The notes under the pieces were generated by a model. It was not told where the DNA came from and searched no databases. It was given only the letters and a program-made list of their open reading frames with translations. The position numbers were made by a program, and so were the translations under genes. Positions 9,565 through 17,386 of a stretch of DNA of 64,000 bases are shown in pieces. The first letter of the stretch is position 1. Each line of letters starts with the position of its first letter. The stretch is taken from NCBI GenBank assembly GCA_023442525.1, contig JAEZZA010000010.1, positions 62,001 through 126,000 of the forward strand, given 5' to 3'. The DNA is from Bacteroidota bacterium (GTDB lineage: Bacteria > Bacteroidota > Bacteroidia > Bacteroidales > UBA10428).

Positions 9565-12500
9565 TTATTTAACAATGCTTACATCACCGGTAATCACTTC
9601 CGAACCATCTCCCGGGTCTATCATGTAATAGTAGGTTCCGGCCGGCAAATCGTTGCCGTTGAATGTTCCATCCCATGGGGTTCCGTACCCGTTTGAGCTG
9701 AAAACCATCTTGCCCCACAGGTTGAAGATCTTTACTTTTATATTCGGGAAACTTCCGGCATTTCCGATATTCCATACTTCGTTCTTATCGTTGCCATCCG
9801 GACTGAACGCATCGTAGATGACCAGTCCGCATACGTCGGTCTTCGAAATCGTTACACCGGATTCCTCCGACACACAATCATCCTGATCTTTAACAACCAA
9901 TGTATAATCGCCTTCAGCTAATGAACCGATAGTAGCTGTTGTAACGTAAGTTGTACCGCCGTCAGCAGAATACTGGTAATTGCCTGCTCCCCCTTCAGCG
10001 GTAATGGCAAGAATTCCATCCGGTGTCCCGGAACAGGAAACATCGGTGATTTGTATGTCTGCTATTGTTACTGTATCGGTATAAACCAGTATTACATTTT
10101 CTACAGGCGACTGGCAATCGTTTTCATCCATAGCAACAACCTCGTAGCTGTCGGCAGCCAGGGATTCAACTAATGATCCCGGAGCAAAAGTGCTGCCGCC
10201 ATCGGTTGAGTATTCGTAATTTCCGCTTCCCCCGGAGGCTGTAATAGAAATGCTTCCGTTATCTATGCCTGAACAGGTAGGATCAACGGAAACAAGTTCA
10301 TCAATGGTAACAGTATCGGCTATAGTAATAGAAACAGGGATGGTTTCGGATTCACAATCGCTTTCATCGGAAACCATAACTGCATATTCACCTGCATCCA
10401 GGTTGGATATCAAAGGTGTCTGGACAAATGTGTTACCACCATCGGACGAATAATTGTACACTCCTGTACCTCCTGATGAGGTAATACTGATCGTTCCGTC
10501 AGTTCTGCCCAGGCAGGTCACATCGGTCGATGTAAGCTCAGTAATTTTTAACGTATCCGGACCGGAAAGCCTGAATGTATCTACCCGCACGCAGTTATTA
10601 TTATCGTTAAGGGTCAGAATATATTCTCCGGCCGGAATATCGGTGTTGAACCTTTGGAATACATTGTTCGACCAGATGTACTCGTAAGCGGGTACACCTC
10701 CGGATGGTGTTGGAATAATAGAACCGTCTTCAAGACCCGGGCATGAAGGATTGATCATTTGCACATCCAGTTCAAGGGGATCAGGTTCAAGTATGGTAAT
10801 TTCAGCAGTTTTTGAACAATTGTTGGAGTCGGTAACAGTCACGTGCCATGTTCCTGCGCCCAGGTCATAGGCTGTCTGGGTGGTCTGTGCACCCGGATCA
10901 TCCCACAAGTAAGAATAGGATCCCGGGGGAGTTCCGCCTGTAGCATTGGCAGTGGCAATGGCCGACAGATCGCCATGACATAATATCTGTCCCGAAGGTA
11001 CAATAGCCAGTCCGATGGCATCCGGTTCTTTAACTTCTTTAGTATCCTGGGCAGTACAGTTATTGGCATCAGTTACGGTTACCGTATAAACGTCGGCAGG
11101 TACATTGACCAGGTCTTCGCCGGTATAACCGTTATTCCACAGGAAAGAATAAGGCAGGATCCCACCCGTAACTGTCAGGTCAACCACGCCTGAATTATCC
11201 CCGTTACAGGCAAGATCTTCAGGGTCGAGGACGATGGTAAGAGCTGCGGAAGGACTGGTAATGGTAACGGATGCCTGTGCCGTTTTAGCAGCACCGTCGG
11301 TAACCGTGACAATATAATTGGCGGGCGGCATTCCGGTACGTACGGAATCAGATAACGTGACACCGTCACTCCATTGATATGAGTATGGAGGTGTTCCATT
11401 GCTAACCCTTACCTTAGCGGTGCCATTGTTCGCACCGTAACAAACAACGTTTGTTTTAGCTATAATCTGGGCAACAAAAGTAAAGTTATCAATTACTGCT
11501 ATGGCTGTGTCAGAAGTACAATTGTTGTCGTCCGTAAGGGTGAGATTGTAAAGTCCTGCTGTATCCAGGTTGGCAATATCTTCCGTGGAAGCTGAATAAC
11601 CGTCAGGACCGGTCCAGCTGAAGGAATACGGGGAAGTTCCGCCGGTAACAGAAAGGTTAACCTGTCCGTATCTGCCGGAAGGTACAATGGGTTTAATAAT
11701 GGAAGTCACTGTAGTTCCGGTGTAATTGAAAGGTTGAGGCTCTGTCACAATAAAATCAACTGTATCTGCGCACAGATTCGCATCCTTTACCTGCACGGTA
11801 TATGTTCCTGCCGTGAGGTTAATCTGATCCTGGTTGAGGGGAATGATACCGGAACCGTCCAGGGATGTCCAGAAATACTCATAACCTGCACCGGGTGTCC
11901 CTCCGGTAACCGTGATATTGATTCCGCCATCCTGACCGTTGCTGCACGATACGGCATTAAGCAGCCCCTGTACGCTGAGAACCTGGGGTTCACTGACCCT
12001 TCCTGTAATCGAAGCCACGCTGTCGTTTGCATCCGTAACCGTAACCGTATAATCGCCTGCTGAAAGGTTTTCGGCAACATCGCTGTTCAGGGAAGGATTG
12101 TGGCTCCAGGAGTATGTGTAAGGCGGCCTTCCAAAATACGGAGTAACCTTAAGCATGCCATCACTCAAACCATTACATGAAATCATATCTTCATCGGTGA
12201 TAACGGCTTTGAAGGGTTGCTGGTATATGGCGAAGAAGAGGTCAGATTTGTTGATGTTATTGCTGGTGTAGGTTTGGGAGCCGATTTGGATTTGGGGAGA
12301 TTTGTAATAACCGGAGACATATGCTCTGGAGTTTCTATCCATGTTTACAATAGTACCAGCATCTTCGTAATTTCCAGTGCCGACAATACTCACACCTGAA
12401 ATGGGATCGCCAATTTGGTTAAAAGCAGCTACGAAAGCGTCTGAATTAAGCGAAGAAGATGTTCTGAGGGTATCGTTATTGAAAATTATTTGATTGGTAA

Positions 12501-13617
12501 AATAGCCAGTGGCGTAGATAACATTGTTACGTACAACAAAATCATTGTAAATGTCTTTTGCGGTACTACCCTTTCGTAAAAACCATTGGAGGATTCCACT
12601 TCGGTTATATTTACCCAAAAAAGTATCATAGCCTCCAGAATTACCTGAATATGTAATGGTTTTGCTTTGAGTAGAATCAATAAAAATCGAGCTGCTATTA
12701 TAATTTCCTAGAATATAAAGATTATCATATTCGTCAGTTGTCAAAGTTCTGAAATTCTCAGTAAATTGTCCTTTTATACATCTTATCCATTGTTCGTTGC
12801 CATCCAGGTCAATTTTAAAAACAAAAGCATCAAAAGTTGTTGGGACATAACTATTTACACTACCTAAATCAAAATTAACTGAACCTTGAAAAAAACCTCC
12901 AATATAATATCCGTTATCTGCAATAGCTATTCTCTTAAAACGTGTCAAATTACTGGATCCTAAATATCTTTTTACCCATAATAAGTCTCCTGTACTGTTT
13001 AATCTTGCAATAAAATTAGATACTTTAGTGTTACCAATTAGAGTATCAATATTAGTGAGGGAATTTCCAATTATAAGAGAATCAACAAAGAAACCAGATA
13101 TTATAAGATTGCCATTATAATCTAATTTTAAATCTTGAACTGATTGGATTGTAGAAGAATAAGCAATATTCTTTGCCCATAAAAATGCACCTTCAGAATT
13201 ATATTTTGCTAAAAAAACATCGCTATTTCCAGTACTTGATAAGGAGTCAGAATTTCCAAATTTTACTGTATTTGAAAATGCTCCTGATATGTAGATTGAA
13301 TTAGAGTTATCAATAACTAATCCTCCTGCAACATCATTAATAGTATTGCCTATACGATTATACCAGAGTAAAACTCCAGTTGGGCTGAACTTTAAAAGAA
13401 ATAGATCATTAGAACCATATGATACAATATTTATTGGAAGTGCTAATGTATCCGTAAATTGAGCTATAATAACAAGATTATTGTTATTATCAATTGCTGA
13501 ATATCTCGGTTCAATAGTACTAGCTTGAACCACTTTAGACATCATCCAATTTTGGGACAAAATTGGAGTACTGTTAAAAAATAACAGAAATGAAATTACA
13601 AGTGTAAAGTATCTCAT
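9565..13617 (-). CDS. giant T9SS adhesin: beta-propeller-like repeats, SprB repeats, CHU_C sorting domain
   Basis: This 1350-residue surface or secreted protein starts with a signal peptide (about 1-22). Residues about 30-470 contain SBBP-type repeats (recurring F-L-A-K-Y-N...G-x-L-W, S-G-x-F). Residues about 480-1250 hold about ten SprB-like repeats of the form C-x-G-x-x-D/N-G...G-G-x-x-P-Y-x-Y-x-W. The last 90 residues are a CHU_C gliding-motility domain (A-F-S-P-D-G-N-D, N-L-W-G-K-M-V-F, G-T-Y-Y-Y), the type B sorting signal for T9SS. The base composition changes inside the gene: the first 370 or so codons (above about 12.48 kb) are far more AT-rich (25% GC at 12961-13020) than the SprB part (47% at 10201-10260). 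Its ATG overlaps the stop of the lasso precursor gene. An adhesive or gliding role is inferred from the family. Confidence 0.93.
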   Translation of the reverse strand: MRYFTLVISFLLFFNSTPILSQNWMMSKVVQASTIEPRYSAIDNNNNLVIIAQFTDTLALPINIVSYGSNDLFLLKFSPTGVLLWYNRIGNTINDVAGGLVIDNSNSIYISGAFSNTVKFGNSDSLSSTGNSDVFLAKYNSEGAFLWAKNIAYSSTIQSVQDLKLDYNGNLIISGFFVDSLIIGNSLTNIDTLIGNTKVSNFIARLNSTGDLLWVKRYLGSSNLTRFKRIAIADNGYYIGGFFQGSVNFDLGSVNSYVPTTFDAFVFKIDLDGNEQWIRCIKGQFTENFRTLTTDEYDNLYILGNYNSSSIFIDSTQSKTITYSGNSGGYDTFLGKYNRSGILQWFLRKGSTAKDIYNDFVVRNNVIYATGYFTNQIIFNNDTLRTSSSLNSDAFVAAFNQIGDPISGVSIVGTGNYEDAGTIVNMDRNSRAYVSGYYKSPQIQIGSQTYTSNNINKSDLFFAIYQQPFKAVITDEDMISCNGLSDGMLKVTPYFGRPPYTYSWSHNPSLNSDVAENLSAGDYTVTVTDANDSVASITGRVSEPQVLSVQGLLNAVSCSNGQDGGINITVTGGTPGAGYEYFWTSLDGSGIIPLNQDQINLTAGTYTVQVKDANLCADTVDFIVTEPQPFNYTGTTVTSIIKPIVPSGRYGQVNLSVTGGTSPYSFSWTGPDGYSASTEDIANLDTAGLYNLTLTDDNNCTSDTAIAVIDNFTFVAQIIAKTNVVCYGANNGTAKVRVSNGTPPYSYQWSDGVTLSDSVRTGMPPANYIVTVTDGAAKTAQASVTITSPSAALTIVLDPEDLACNGDNSGVVDLTVTGGILPYSFLWNNGYTGEDLVNVPADVYTVTVTDANNCTAQDTKEVKEPDAIGLAIVPSGQILCHGDLSAIATANATGGTPPGSYSYLWDDPGAQTTQTAYDLGAGTWHVTVTDSNNCSKTAEITILEPDPLELDVQMINPSCPGLEDGSIIPTPSGGVPAYEYIWSNNVFQRFNTDIPAGEYILTLNDNNNCVRVDTFRLSGPDTLKITELTSTDVTCLGRTDGTISITSSGGTGVYNYSSDGGNTFVQTPLISNLDAGEYAVMVSDESDCESETIPVSITIADTVTIDELVSVDPTCSGIDNGSISITASGGSGNYEYSTDGGSTFAPGSLVESLAADSYEVVAMDENDCQSPVENVILVYTDTVTIADIQITDVSCSGTPDGILAITAEGGAGNYQYSADGGTTYVTTATIGSLAEGDYTLVVKDQDDCVSEESGVTISKTDVCGLVIYDAFSPDGNDKNEVWNIGNAGSFPNIKVKIFNLWGKMVFSSNGYGTPWDGTFNGNDLPAGTYYYMIDPGDGSEVITGDVSIVK

Positions 13618-13769
13618 CCTTGACTAGGTGTTGGATCATAACCTTTCCCATATGTATCTTCATTATCAATCTGATTCTCCCCACCCTTAGTTCGATTAAA
13701 AGGAATAACAAATATTTGAGGACAAGTCCATTCCTTTTTTTTGCTGGTTAACTCCTCTCGTATAGGCAT
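13614..13769 (-). CDS. putative lasso peptide precursor (51 aa, paeninodin-like leader)
   Basis: This short gene encodes 51 residues starting M-P-I-R-E-E-L. The leader (1-28) contains K-E-W-T-C-P-Q-I-F-V-I, matching the W/Y-x-x-P-x-L/I motif that the B1 protein recognises in lasso leaders. It ends R-T-K before G-G, which puts Thr at -2, as B2 cleavage needs. The predicted core (29-51) begins GGENQIDNED and ends YDPTPSQG. Gly-1 could form a macrolactam with Asp-7 or Glu-9; nine-residue rings are the commoner choice in paeninodin-type peptides. Tyr-12, Tyr-16 and Ser-21 of the core are possible targets for the kinase or sulfotransferase nearby. B2 stops 1 nt upstream. The stop codon shares ATGA with the adhesin start. 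The call rests on leader motifs and context, not on a database match. Confidence 0.82.
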   Translation of the reverse strand: MPIREELTSKKKEWTCPQIFVIPFNRTKGGENQIDNEDTYGKGYDPTPSQG

Positions 13770-13770
13770 A

Positions 13771-14196
13771 TTAATTAATAATCACATTATAATGTTTTCT
13801 TTTCCAAGCATATAAATATACAGGAGAATTATCTATTGTAAGATAAGCATGTGCATTAATAAAGGATTTGTTATTTTTTAATAATTCAAATTGAATTGTA
13901 CTATCTATACCATAAAGTCTAAGTAACCGAGAAGCTATCAAAACATTAATAAGGCACGTATTTCTATAAGGGAAAATCTTATTAATCCTTTGGAGAGTTT
14001 TTCTTATAACAATCAAAAAATAATTACTATTTATAGAAATGTCCTTTTTTATGTGCGAAGTAAATAGTGACATATAAAACTTTAGCGGTAAGAACTCGAT
14101 TATTAATAGATACTTTAATTTAAAGATAATTCCAAGGAAAATTAATTTCCTTTCCAAATCTGTGAGGTTTCTTAATTTCTTAAAATAATATATCAT
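13771..14196 (-). CDS. lasso peptide biosynthesis B2 protein (transglutaminase-like leader peptidase)
   Basis: B2 proteins are cysteine proteases that cut the lasso precursor after its leader. The 141-residue product has the expected triad layout. F-P-Y-R-N-T-C-L-I-N-V-L-I-A holds the catalytic Cys in its typical setting, followed by L-L-R-L-Y-G-I. The catalytic His is in I-N-A-H-A-Y-L-T-I, with Asp shortly after in D-N-S-P-V-Y-L. Its start overlaps the end of B1 by 4 nt, and it stops 1 nt before the precursor gene. It is strongly AT-rich (33% GC at 14041-14100), unlike the cyclase and kinase genes, which suggests a separate origin or transfer. Confidence 0.88.
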   Translation of the reverse strand: MIYYFKKLRNLTDLERKLIFLGIIFKLKYLLIIEFLPLKFYMSLFTSHIKKDISINSNYFLIVIRKTLQRINKIFPYRNTCLINVLIASRLLRLYGIDSTIQFELLKNNKSFINAHAYLTIDNSPVYLYAWKRKHYNVIIN

Positions 14197-14489
14197 TCAA
14201 TTATTAATAGATTTCTTTTTAACAAACTATTGATAAAAAATGACGTTTCTTGTAAACATTTATAATCTTCAACGTTGTATTCATTTGTAAGTTTAGTAAT
14301 AATTTCACCCAAAGTGATCTTATTTTCTAGCAATTCCCATATTCTTGAACCAATTAGATCAAAACCATAGTACTCGCTATTCTCGATAGATAGCATCACT
14401 ACTTCACCATCAACAACATTAAATAGTATATTATTATTACGCTGAAGAATCGTTTCCGTACCGATCTCTTTCTTTCTTCCCATAATTCC
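14193..14489 (-). CDS. PqqD-like leader-binding protein (lasso B1, RRE domain)
   Basis: B1 proteins are small winged-helix RiPP recognition elements that bind the leader peptide and present it to B2. The product (98 residues from the ATG at 14489) shows the PqqD/B1 pattern: G-E-V-V-M-L near residue 28, then Y-Y-G-F-D-L-I-G-S-R-I-W-E-L-L-E, then I-I-T-K-L-T-N-E-Y-N-V and L-L-K-R-N-L-L. The open frame extends to an ATG at 14567, but a promoter-like TATATTTG at 14546-14553 falls between, so the internal start at 14489 is preferred. It overlaps B2 by 4 nt. Low GC (28% at 14281-14340) matches B2 and the precursor. Confidence 0.87.
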   Translation of the reverse strand, partial: GIMGRKKEIGTETILQRNNNILFNVVDGEVVMLSIENSEYYGFDLIGSRIWELLENKITLGEIITKLTNEYNVEDYKCLQETSFFINSLLKRNLLIIE

Positions 14490-14545
14490 CATACTCAGTG
14501 TTTTTTCGGTTGGATGATTTGTACTCAAAAACGGCAAGGTTACAT

Positions 14546-14576
14546 CAAATATAGTAATATTTATCACCTTTACGAA
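14546..14576 (-). promoter_or_regulatory. candidate promoter of the B1-B2-precursor-adhesin operon
   Basis: On the minus strand TATATTTG (14553 to 14546) fits the Bacteroidota -7 consensus TAnnTTTG. Nineteen bases upstream lies TTCG (14576-14573), a one-mismatch version of the -33 TTTG. The predicted transcript would start near 14540, about 50 nt before the B1 start at 14489. No other good promoter was seen between this site and the adhesin. Confidence 0.45.
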
Positions 14577-14621
14577 GGAATTTTCAACAGGTTCGTTTTT
14601 TTTGATACAAATTCGTATGGG

Positions 14622-14683
14622 AGGTTTCTCGCTTCGCTCGAAATGACGTAAAAAGGCATCATTCCGACCGAAGGGAGGAATCT
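14622..14683. repeat. palindromic repeat unit 1 (short form)
   Basis: Two 27-bp arms in inverted orientation, 14622-14648 and 14657-14683, are separated by 8 nt. The left arm contains TTTCTCGCTTCGCTCGAAAT and the right arm contains CATTCCGACCGAAGGGAGGA. This unit lacks the internal G-rich hairpin of units 2 and 3 and may be the basic or a deleted form. Confidence 0.75.
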
Positions 14684-14749
14684 GGTGCCAGGTAACTTCA
14701 CTACCCTGGATCGTTGTTGTTAGTACCGTTCGCTATAGTTTGTACAATT

Positions 14750-14881
14750 AGATTTCTCGCTTCGCTCGAAATGACGTTGGTTACCGGTGAAACAGGGAGG
14801 GGAATAAGGGCGGCGAAGCCGCCCTTATTCCCCTCCTATATCAGCGTAAAAAGGCGTCATTCCGACCGAAGGGAGGAATCT
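14750..14881. repeat. palindromic repeat unit 2 with internal hairpin
   Basis: This 132-bp unit has 27-bp terminal inverted repeats (14750-14776 and 14855-14881) that match at 23 of 27 positions. Between them lies a perfect 18-bp stem (14797-14814 with 14818-14835) with a GAA loop, starting GAGGGGAATAAGGGCGGC. The right arm ends exactly on the last base of the GIY-YIG stop codon. Together with unit 1 it fills the 313 bp between B1 and the GIY-YIG gene, apart from a short AT-rich leader next to B1; no gene is supported there. Confidence 0.8.
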
Positions 14882-15309
14882 CATTTTTTTAATTCATCCT
14901 GATGCTGCTTTAGTGGAGAGATATCCTCATTTTTGATAGGTTTCTCCGGAATTTCAAATCCGATTTCTCCCAGAACTTTTGAAACCTTTTCAGAGAAAGT
15001 TTCCTTTGATCTGATGAAACCTTTCTCTGTTATCAATTCTTTCCATTCAGGGTTCCTTTTATTTATCAGATCTTCTTTTTTCTGTCGATTCCATTTTTTT
15101 AATTCTTTTTCACGCCTTATCGCCGTCTTAATACTTGTAAACTCTTCGAAATACACACAGTATTCAAGGTTATATTTATCAGTGAAGGAATTTGAAAAAA
15201 GATGTTTTTTGTGCTCATTTACTCTTCTGAACAAATCGCTCGTTACCCCGATATATAAAGTGGTTCGTAGTTTATTTGTCATTATATATACAAACCCGAT
15301 GTTATTCAT
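14881..15309 (-). CDS. GIY-YIG nuclease domain protein flanked by repeat units
   Basis: The 142-residue product is a single-domain GIY-YIG protein of the UvrC-N/YhbQ-like group. F-V-Y-I-M-T-N-K and L-Y-I-G-V-T-S-D-L-F-R-R-V-N-E-H supply the name motif and the catalytic Arg. A-I-R-R-E-K-E-L-K-K-W and N-P-E-W-K-E-L follow; the Glu of R-R-E-K-E is the likely metal ligand. A charged tail of about 50 residues follows. The domain cuts DNA in homing enzymes and repair proteins, but the role of this stand-alone group is not established. The gene sits inside the lasso locus, between B1 and the sulfotransferase, bounded by repeat units 2 and 3. It looks like an insertion and is not expected to act on the peptide. 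Confidence 0.85.
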   Translation of the reverse strand: MNNIGFVYIMTNKLRTTLYIGVTSDLFRRVNEHKKHLFSNSFTDKYNLEYCVYFEEFTSIKTAIRREKELKKWNRQKKEDLINKRNPEWKELITEKGFIRSKETFSEKVSKVLGEIGFEIPEKPIKNEDISPLKQHQDELKK

Positions 15310-15354
15310 GATTATTAAAATATTTGTCTGCTGGACTCATTTGTTGGGTCAGAA

Positions 15355-15485
15355 AGGTTTCTCGCTTCGCTCGAAATGACGTTTGGTAGTTTCAGAATGA
15401 GGGGGCGTAGAGGGCGGTGCTGCCGCCCTCTACACCCCCTATTATCCTTAAGAAGAGGCGTCATTCCGACCGAAGGGAGGAATCT
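15355..15485. repeat. palindromic repeat unit 3 with internal hairpin
   Basis: This 131-bp unit has the same 27-bp ends as unit 2 (15355-15381 and 15459-15485). It also holds an internal 18-bp stem with one mismatch (15400-15417 with 15423-15440, loop TGCTG). The hairpin sequence differs from that of unit 2 while keeping the G-rich/C-rich form, so the structure seems conserved more than the sequence. It lies 45 bp upstream of the GIY-YIG start codon. Confidence 0.8.
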
Positions 15486-15550
15486 CCATTTCAGCACTAT
15501 CCATCCATTCTTCCACCAACTCATTTCTACATTTTCACATTTTCTCCTCT

Positions 15551-16411
15551 TCAAATTTTCAAATTATCCTCATATCCAAATCGTTTCATTACAACGGAAT
15601 GTGCTTCTGTGAGCCGGTTCCCCTGCTCCCTGGTGAGCACGTTTTTCCAGTCGTTTACGATGCCCTTCCTGAAGAATCCCGGAGAACTGCTGCTTTTCTC
15701 TTTAAATCCTTTCAGTTCCTCCTGCCGACGCAATTCTTCAAAGGAAGACCCTAGTAATGCTTTCTGGATCCGGGCCATGTCAGAATCCAGTCCCAGAAAC
15801 TCCAATGCATTTGTAAATGTTTTCAGTGGCTCTGTTTTCATATCCTCATAACGCATCATATGTACCGGCAGACCTGATTCATCCAGCCAACTAGTGACGT
15901 GACTGCTCCAGGTTTTAAGCTTCTGCCTGAGCTGGTTGTGCAATCTGTCACTTTTACTGCAAAATGCATAATCCGGGTTATTCATGATCCCGATCGTCCG
16001 GTCAATGGTTGTATTAAGATGATTGGCAAAGGAAACCGCCACATCAAGCGGATTACGAATGAAGTAAACAACACCTTTAGTCACTTCACGCGGGAACAAA
16101 GGTTTGCCATCCGGTAAAACCTGCCAGGCATCGTGTGTTTTTTGATAAATAATATCGTCAGCTTCGGCTGCATTTCTTCGGTAGATTTCCGGACGAAGCA
16201 AATCTATTTCGTCAAAGGTTAAATCGGAGGAAGCTATACCCGACATTTCATCAAACAATATGCGACTGCTGGCAATGGTCGTATCGTAAAGGTTATTTAT
16301 GTCAATTGTATCTAGGGATGGATTCAAATAGGCAGTGAGAAAGGCCCTGAACCAGGTATTCCCTGATTTGGGATAAGACGCCAGCCATATGATATTTTTT
16401 AAATCATTCAT
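15551..16411 (-). CDS. PAPS-dependent sulfotransferase, putative lasso tailoring enzyme
   Basis: Sulfotransferases move sulfate from PAPS to hydroxyl or amino groups. The 5'-phosphosulfate loop is Y-P-K-S-G-N-T-W near residues 12-19. The 3'-phosphate site is R-N-P-L-D-V-A-V-S near residue 123, with the usual R-Y-E-D-M later and a C-terminal G-x-x-x-D-W segment. From the ATG at 16411 the protein is 286 residues, normal for the Sulfotransfer_1 family, and overlaps the kinase gene by 8 nt; an upstream in-frame ATG at 16435 is less likely. Coupling to the kinase within the lasso locus suggests it sulfates the peptide, for example at Tyr, but the substrate is not shown by the sequence. Confidence 0.85.
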   Translation of the reverse strand: MNDLKNIIWLASYPKSGNTWFRAFLTAYLNPSLDTIDINNLYDTTIASSRILFDEMSGIASSDLTFDEIDLLRPEIYRRNAAEADDIIYQKTHDAWQVLPDGKPLFPREVTKGVVYFIRNPLDVAVSFANHLNTTIDRTIGIMNNPDYAFCSKSDRLHNQLRQKLKTWSSHVTSWLDESGLPVHMMRYEDMKTEPLKTFTNALEFLGLDSDMARIQKALLGSSFEELRRQEELKGFKEKSSSSPGFFRKGIVNDWKNVLTREQGNRLTEAHSVVMKRFGYEDNLKI

Positions 16412-17312
16412 GCAGCATGCCGGATATTGCACCAATTATTGCATCTGTGTCAAATCCTGTATCAGGCTTGATTACCCGGTATAAATGAATATCCCGGATA
16501 AGCCGGGTTACCTGTTCAAAATGATTAATTTCAAGTCCTGTTTTTGGGATTCCCCTGAACAGGTAGGTGTGCCTTTTGACCAGCTGAAATTTGTCAATGC
16601 CTTCAACCGCATTAATTACAAGTTCGTTTTTGTTATGAGTTGACAATGCAAACAGCATATCAACACGTTGAGAACTGTTTACATAATTCTCAACAGGCAG
16701 GTAATATTTCTCAAGTTCATCTCTAACCTTGTGAAGGCCGCTGTTTTCGATCTGCAGATGTTTGAGACTGTCTTTCCATATCTTGATTGAGGGGAAGGCG
16801 GGGATTACTGCTGGTCGCCGCCCCGAAAAGTCAATTACAGAAATATCGTCAGCGACAAAAAGAGCTCCCTTACGGATCAGGGCTGCCGCCAGTGTAGTTT
16901 TTCCGGCACCTGAAATTCCCATGAAAACCAGACATTTATTTTTGTATACCACTGTGCTGGCGTGAAGCGGAAGCAATCTGCGCTGATGTATCACAGCGCC
17001 AAAGGCTGAACCGATAAGAAAAGCCGAAACTTCATGAATGCTGCAATCTTTGTTCATTTGAACTGTAATCTCATTCCCGTTTTTAACATAATAGGATGCC
17101 ACGGTATCCACCTTTAAGAGGTATTCATGGTCGTTCGACTGAAAAAGGACGCCTTCATTGATCACAGGGTCTATCTGGTCAGGAACAACTCCTTCCTTTA
17201 TAGTCACATCAGGCGGAAGGATTTTTTCGACAACCTGAAATCCGGTAACCGGAATCTCTGATACAATATTCAAACCGTAAGCACGGTAGTAGTATGGAAG
17301 GGGCTCAGACAT
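16404..17312 (-). CDS. HPr-kinase-like serine kinase, putative lasso peptide kinase
   Basis: The C-terminal half resembles HPr kinase: L-H-A-S-T-V-V then the P-loop G-I-S-G-A-G-K-T-T (near residue 130) and A-D-D-I-S-V-I-D-F. The N-terminus Y-Y-R-A-Y-G-L-N-I-V-S-E-I-P is characteristic of HPrK-like kinases in lasso clusters rather than of true HprK. In the paeninodin cluster the related PadeK phosphorylates the C-terminal Ser of the precursor. No ptsH/HPr or PTS genes are near, so a role in carbon control is unlikely. It is the first gene of a two-gene unit with the sulfotransferase and is divergent from the cyclase across 674 bp. Confidence 0.82.
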   Translation of the reverse strand: MSEPLPYYYRAYGLNIVSEIPVTGFQVVEKILPPDVTIKEGVVPDQIDPVINEGVLFQSNDHEYLLKVDTVASYYVKNGNEITVQMNKDCSIHEVSAFLIGSAFGAVIHQRRLLPLHASTVVYKNKCLVFMGISGAGKTTLAAALIRKGALFVADDISVIDFSGRRPAVIPAFPSIKIWKDSLKHLQIENSGLHKVRDELEKYYLPVENYVNSSQRVDMLFALSTHNKNELVINAVEGIDKFQLVKRHTYLFRGIPKTGLEINHFEQVTRLIRDIHLYRVIKPDTGFDTDAIIGAISGMLHE

Positions 17313-17339
17313 AGGGCAAAAGTAAGGAGATTTTTGTTA

Positions 17340-17386
17340 TGCAGTTATGCAGTTATGCAGTTGTGCAGTTGTGCAGTTGTGCAATT
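17340..17386. repeat. tandem repeat, period 8 (TGCAGTTA/G)
   Basis: About six copies of an 8-bp unit (TGCAGTTA changing to TGCAGTTG) start 27 bp upstream of the kinase start codon. Such an array can vary in copy number by slippage and may lie in the kinase promoter region, so it could in principle affect expression. Confidence 0.7.

Noticed and set aside
10250..12080. Many frames of 60-120 codons within the giant adhesin gene
   Set aside because: They are by-products of its repetitive sequence; the 1350-codon frame has clear domains throughout.
14193..14567. Longer B1 protein starting at 14567
   Set aside because: A promoter-like TATATTTG lies inside the extra part and the first 26 residues do not resemble PqqD-like proteins.
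14714..15612. Several overlapping frames of 60-150 codons on both strands
   Set aside because: They run through the palindromic repeat units or oppose the GIY-YIG gene and have no recognisable protein features.
16404..17312. Carbon catabolite HPr kinase/phosphorylase
   Set aside because: No HPr or PTS genes nearby, and the N-terminus matches the lasso-cluster kinase type.
17340..17386. Short regular repeats near the kinase gene, as a possible CRISPR array
   Set aside because: Period is 8 bp with no spacers and no cas genes; it is a simple tandem repeat.
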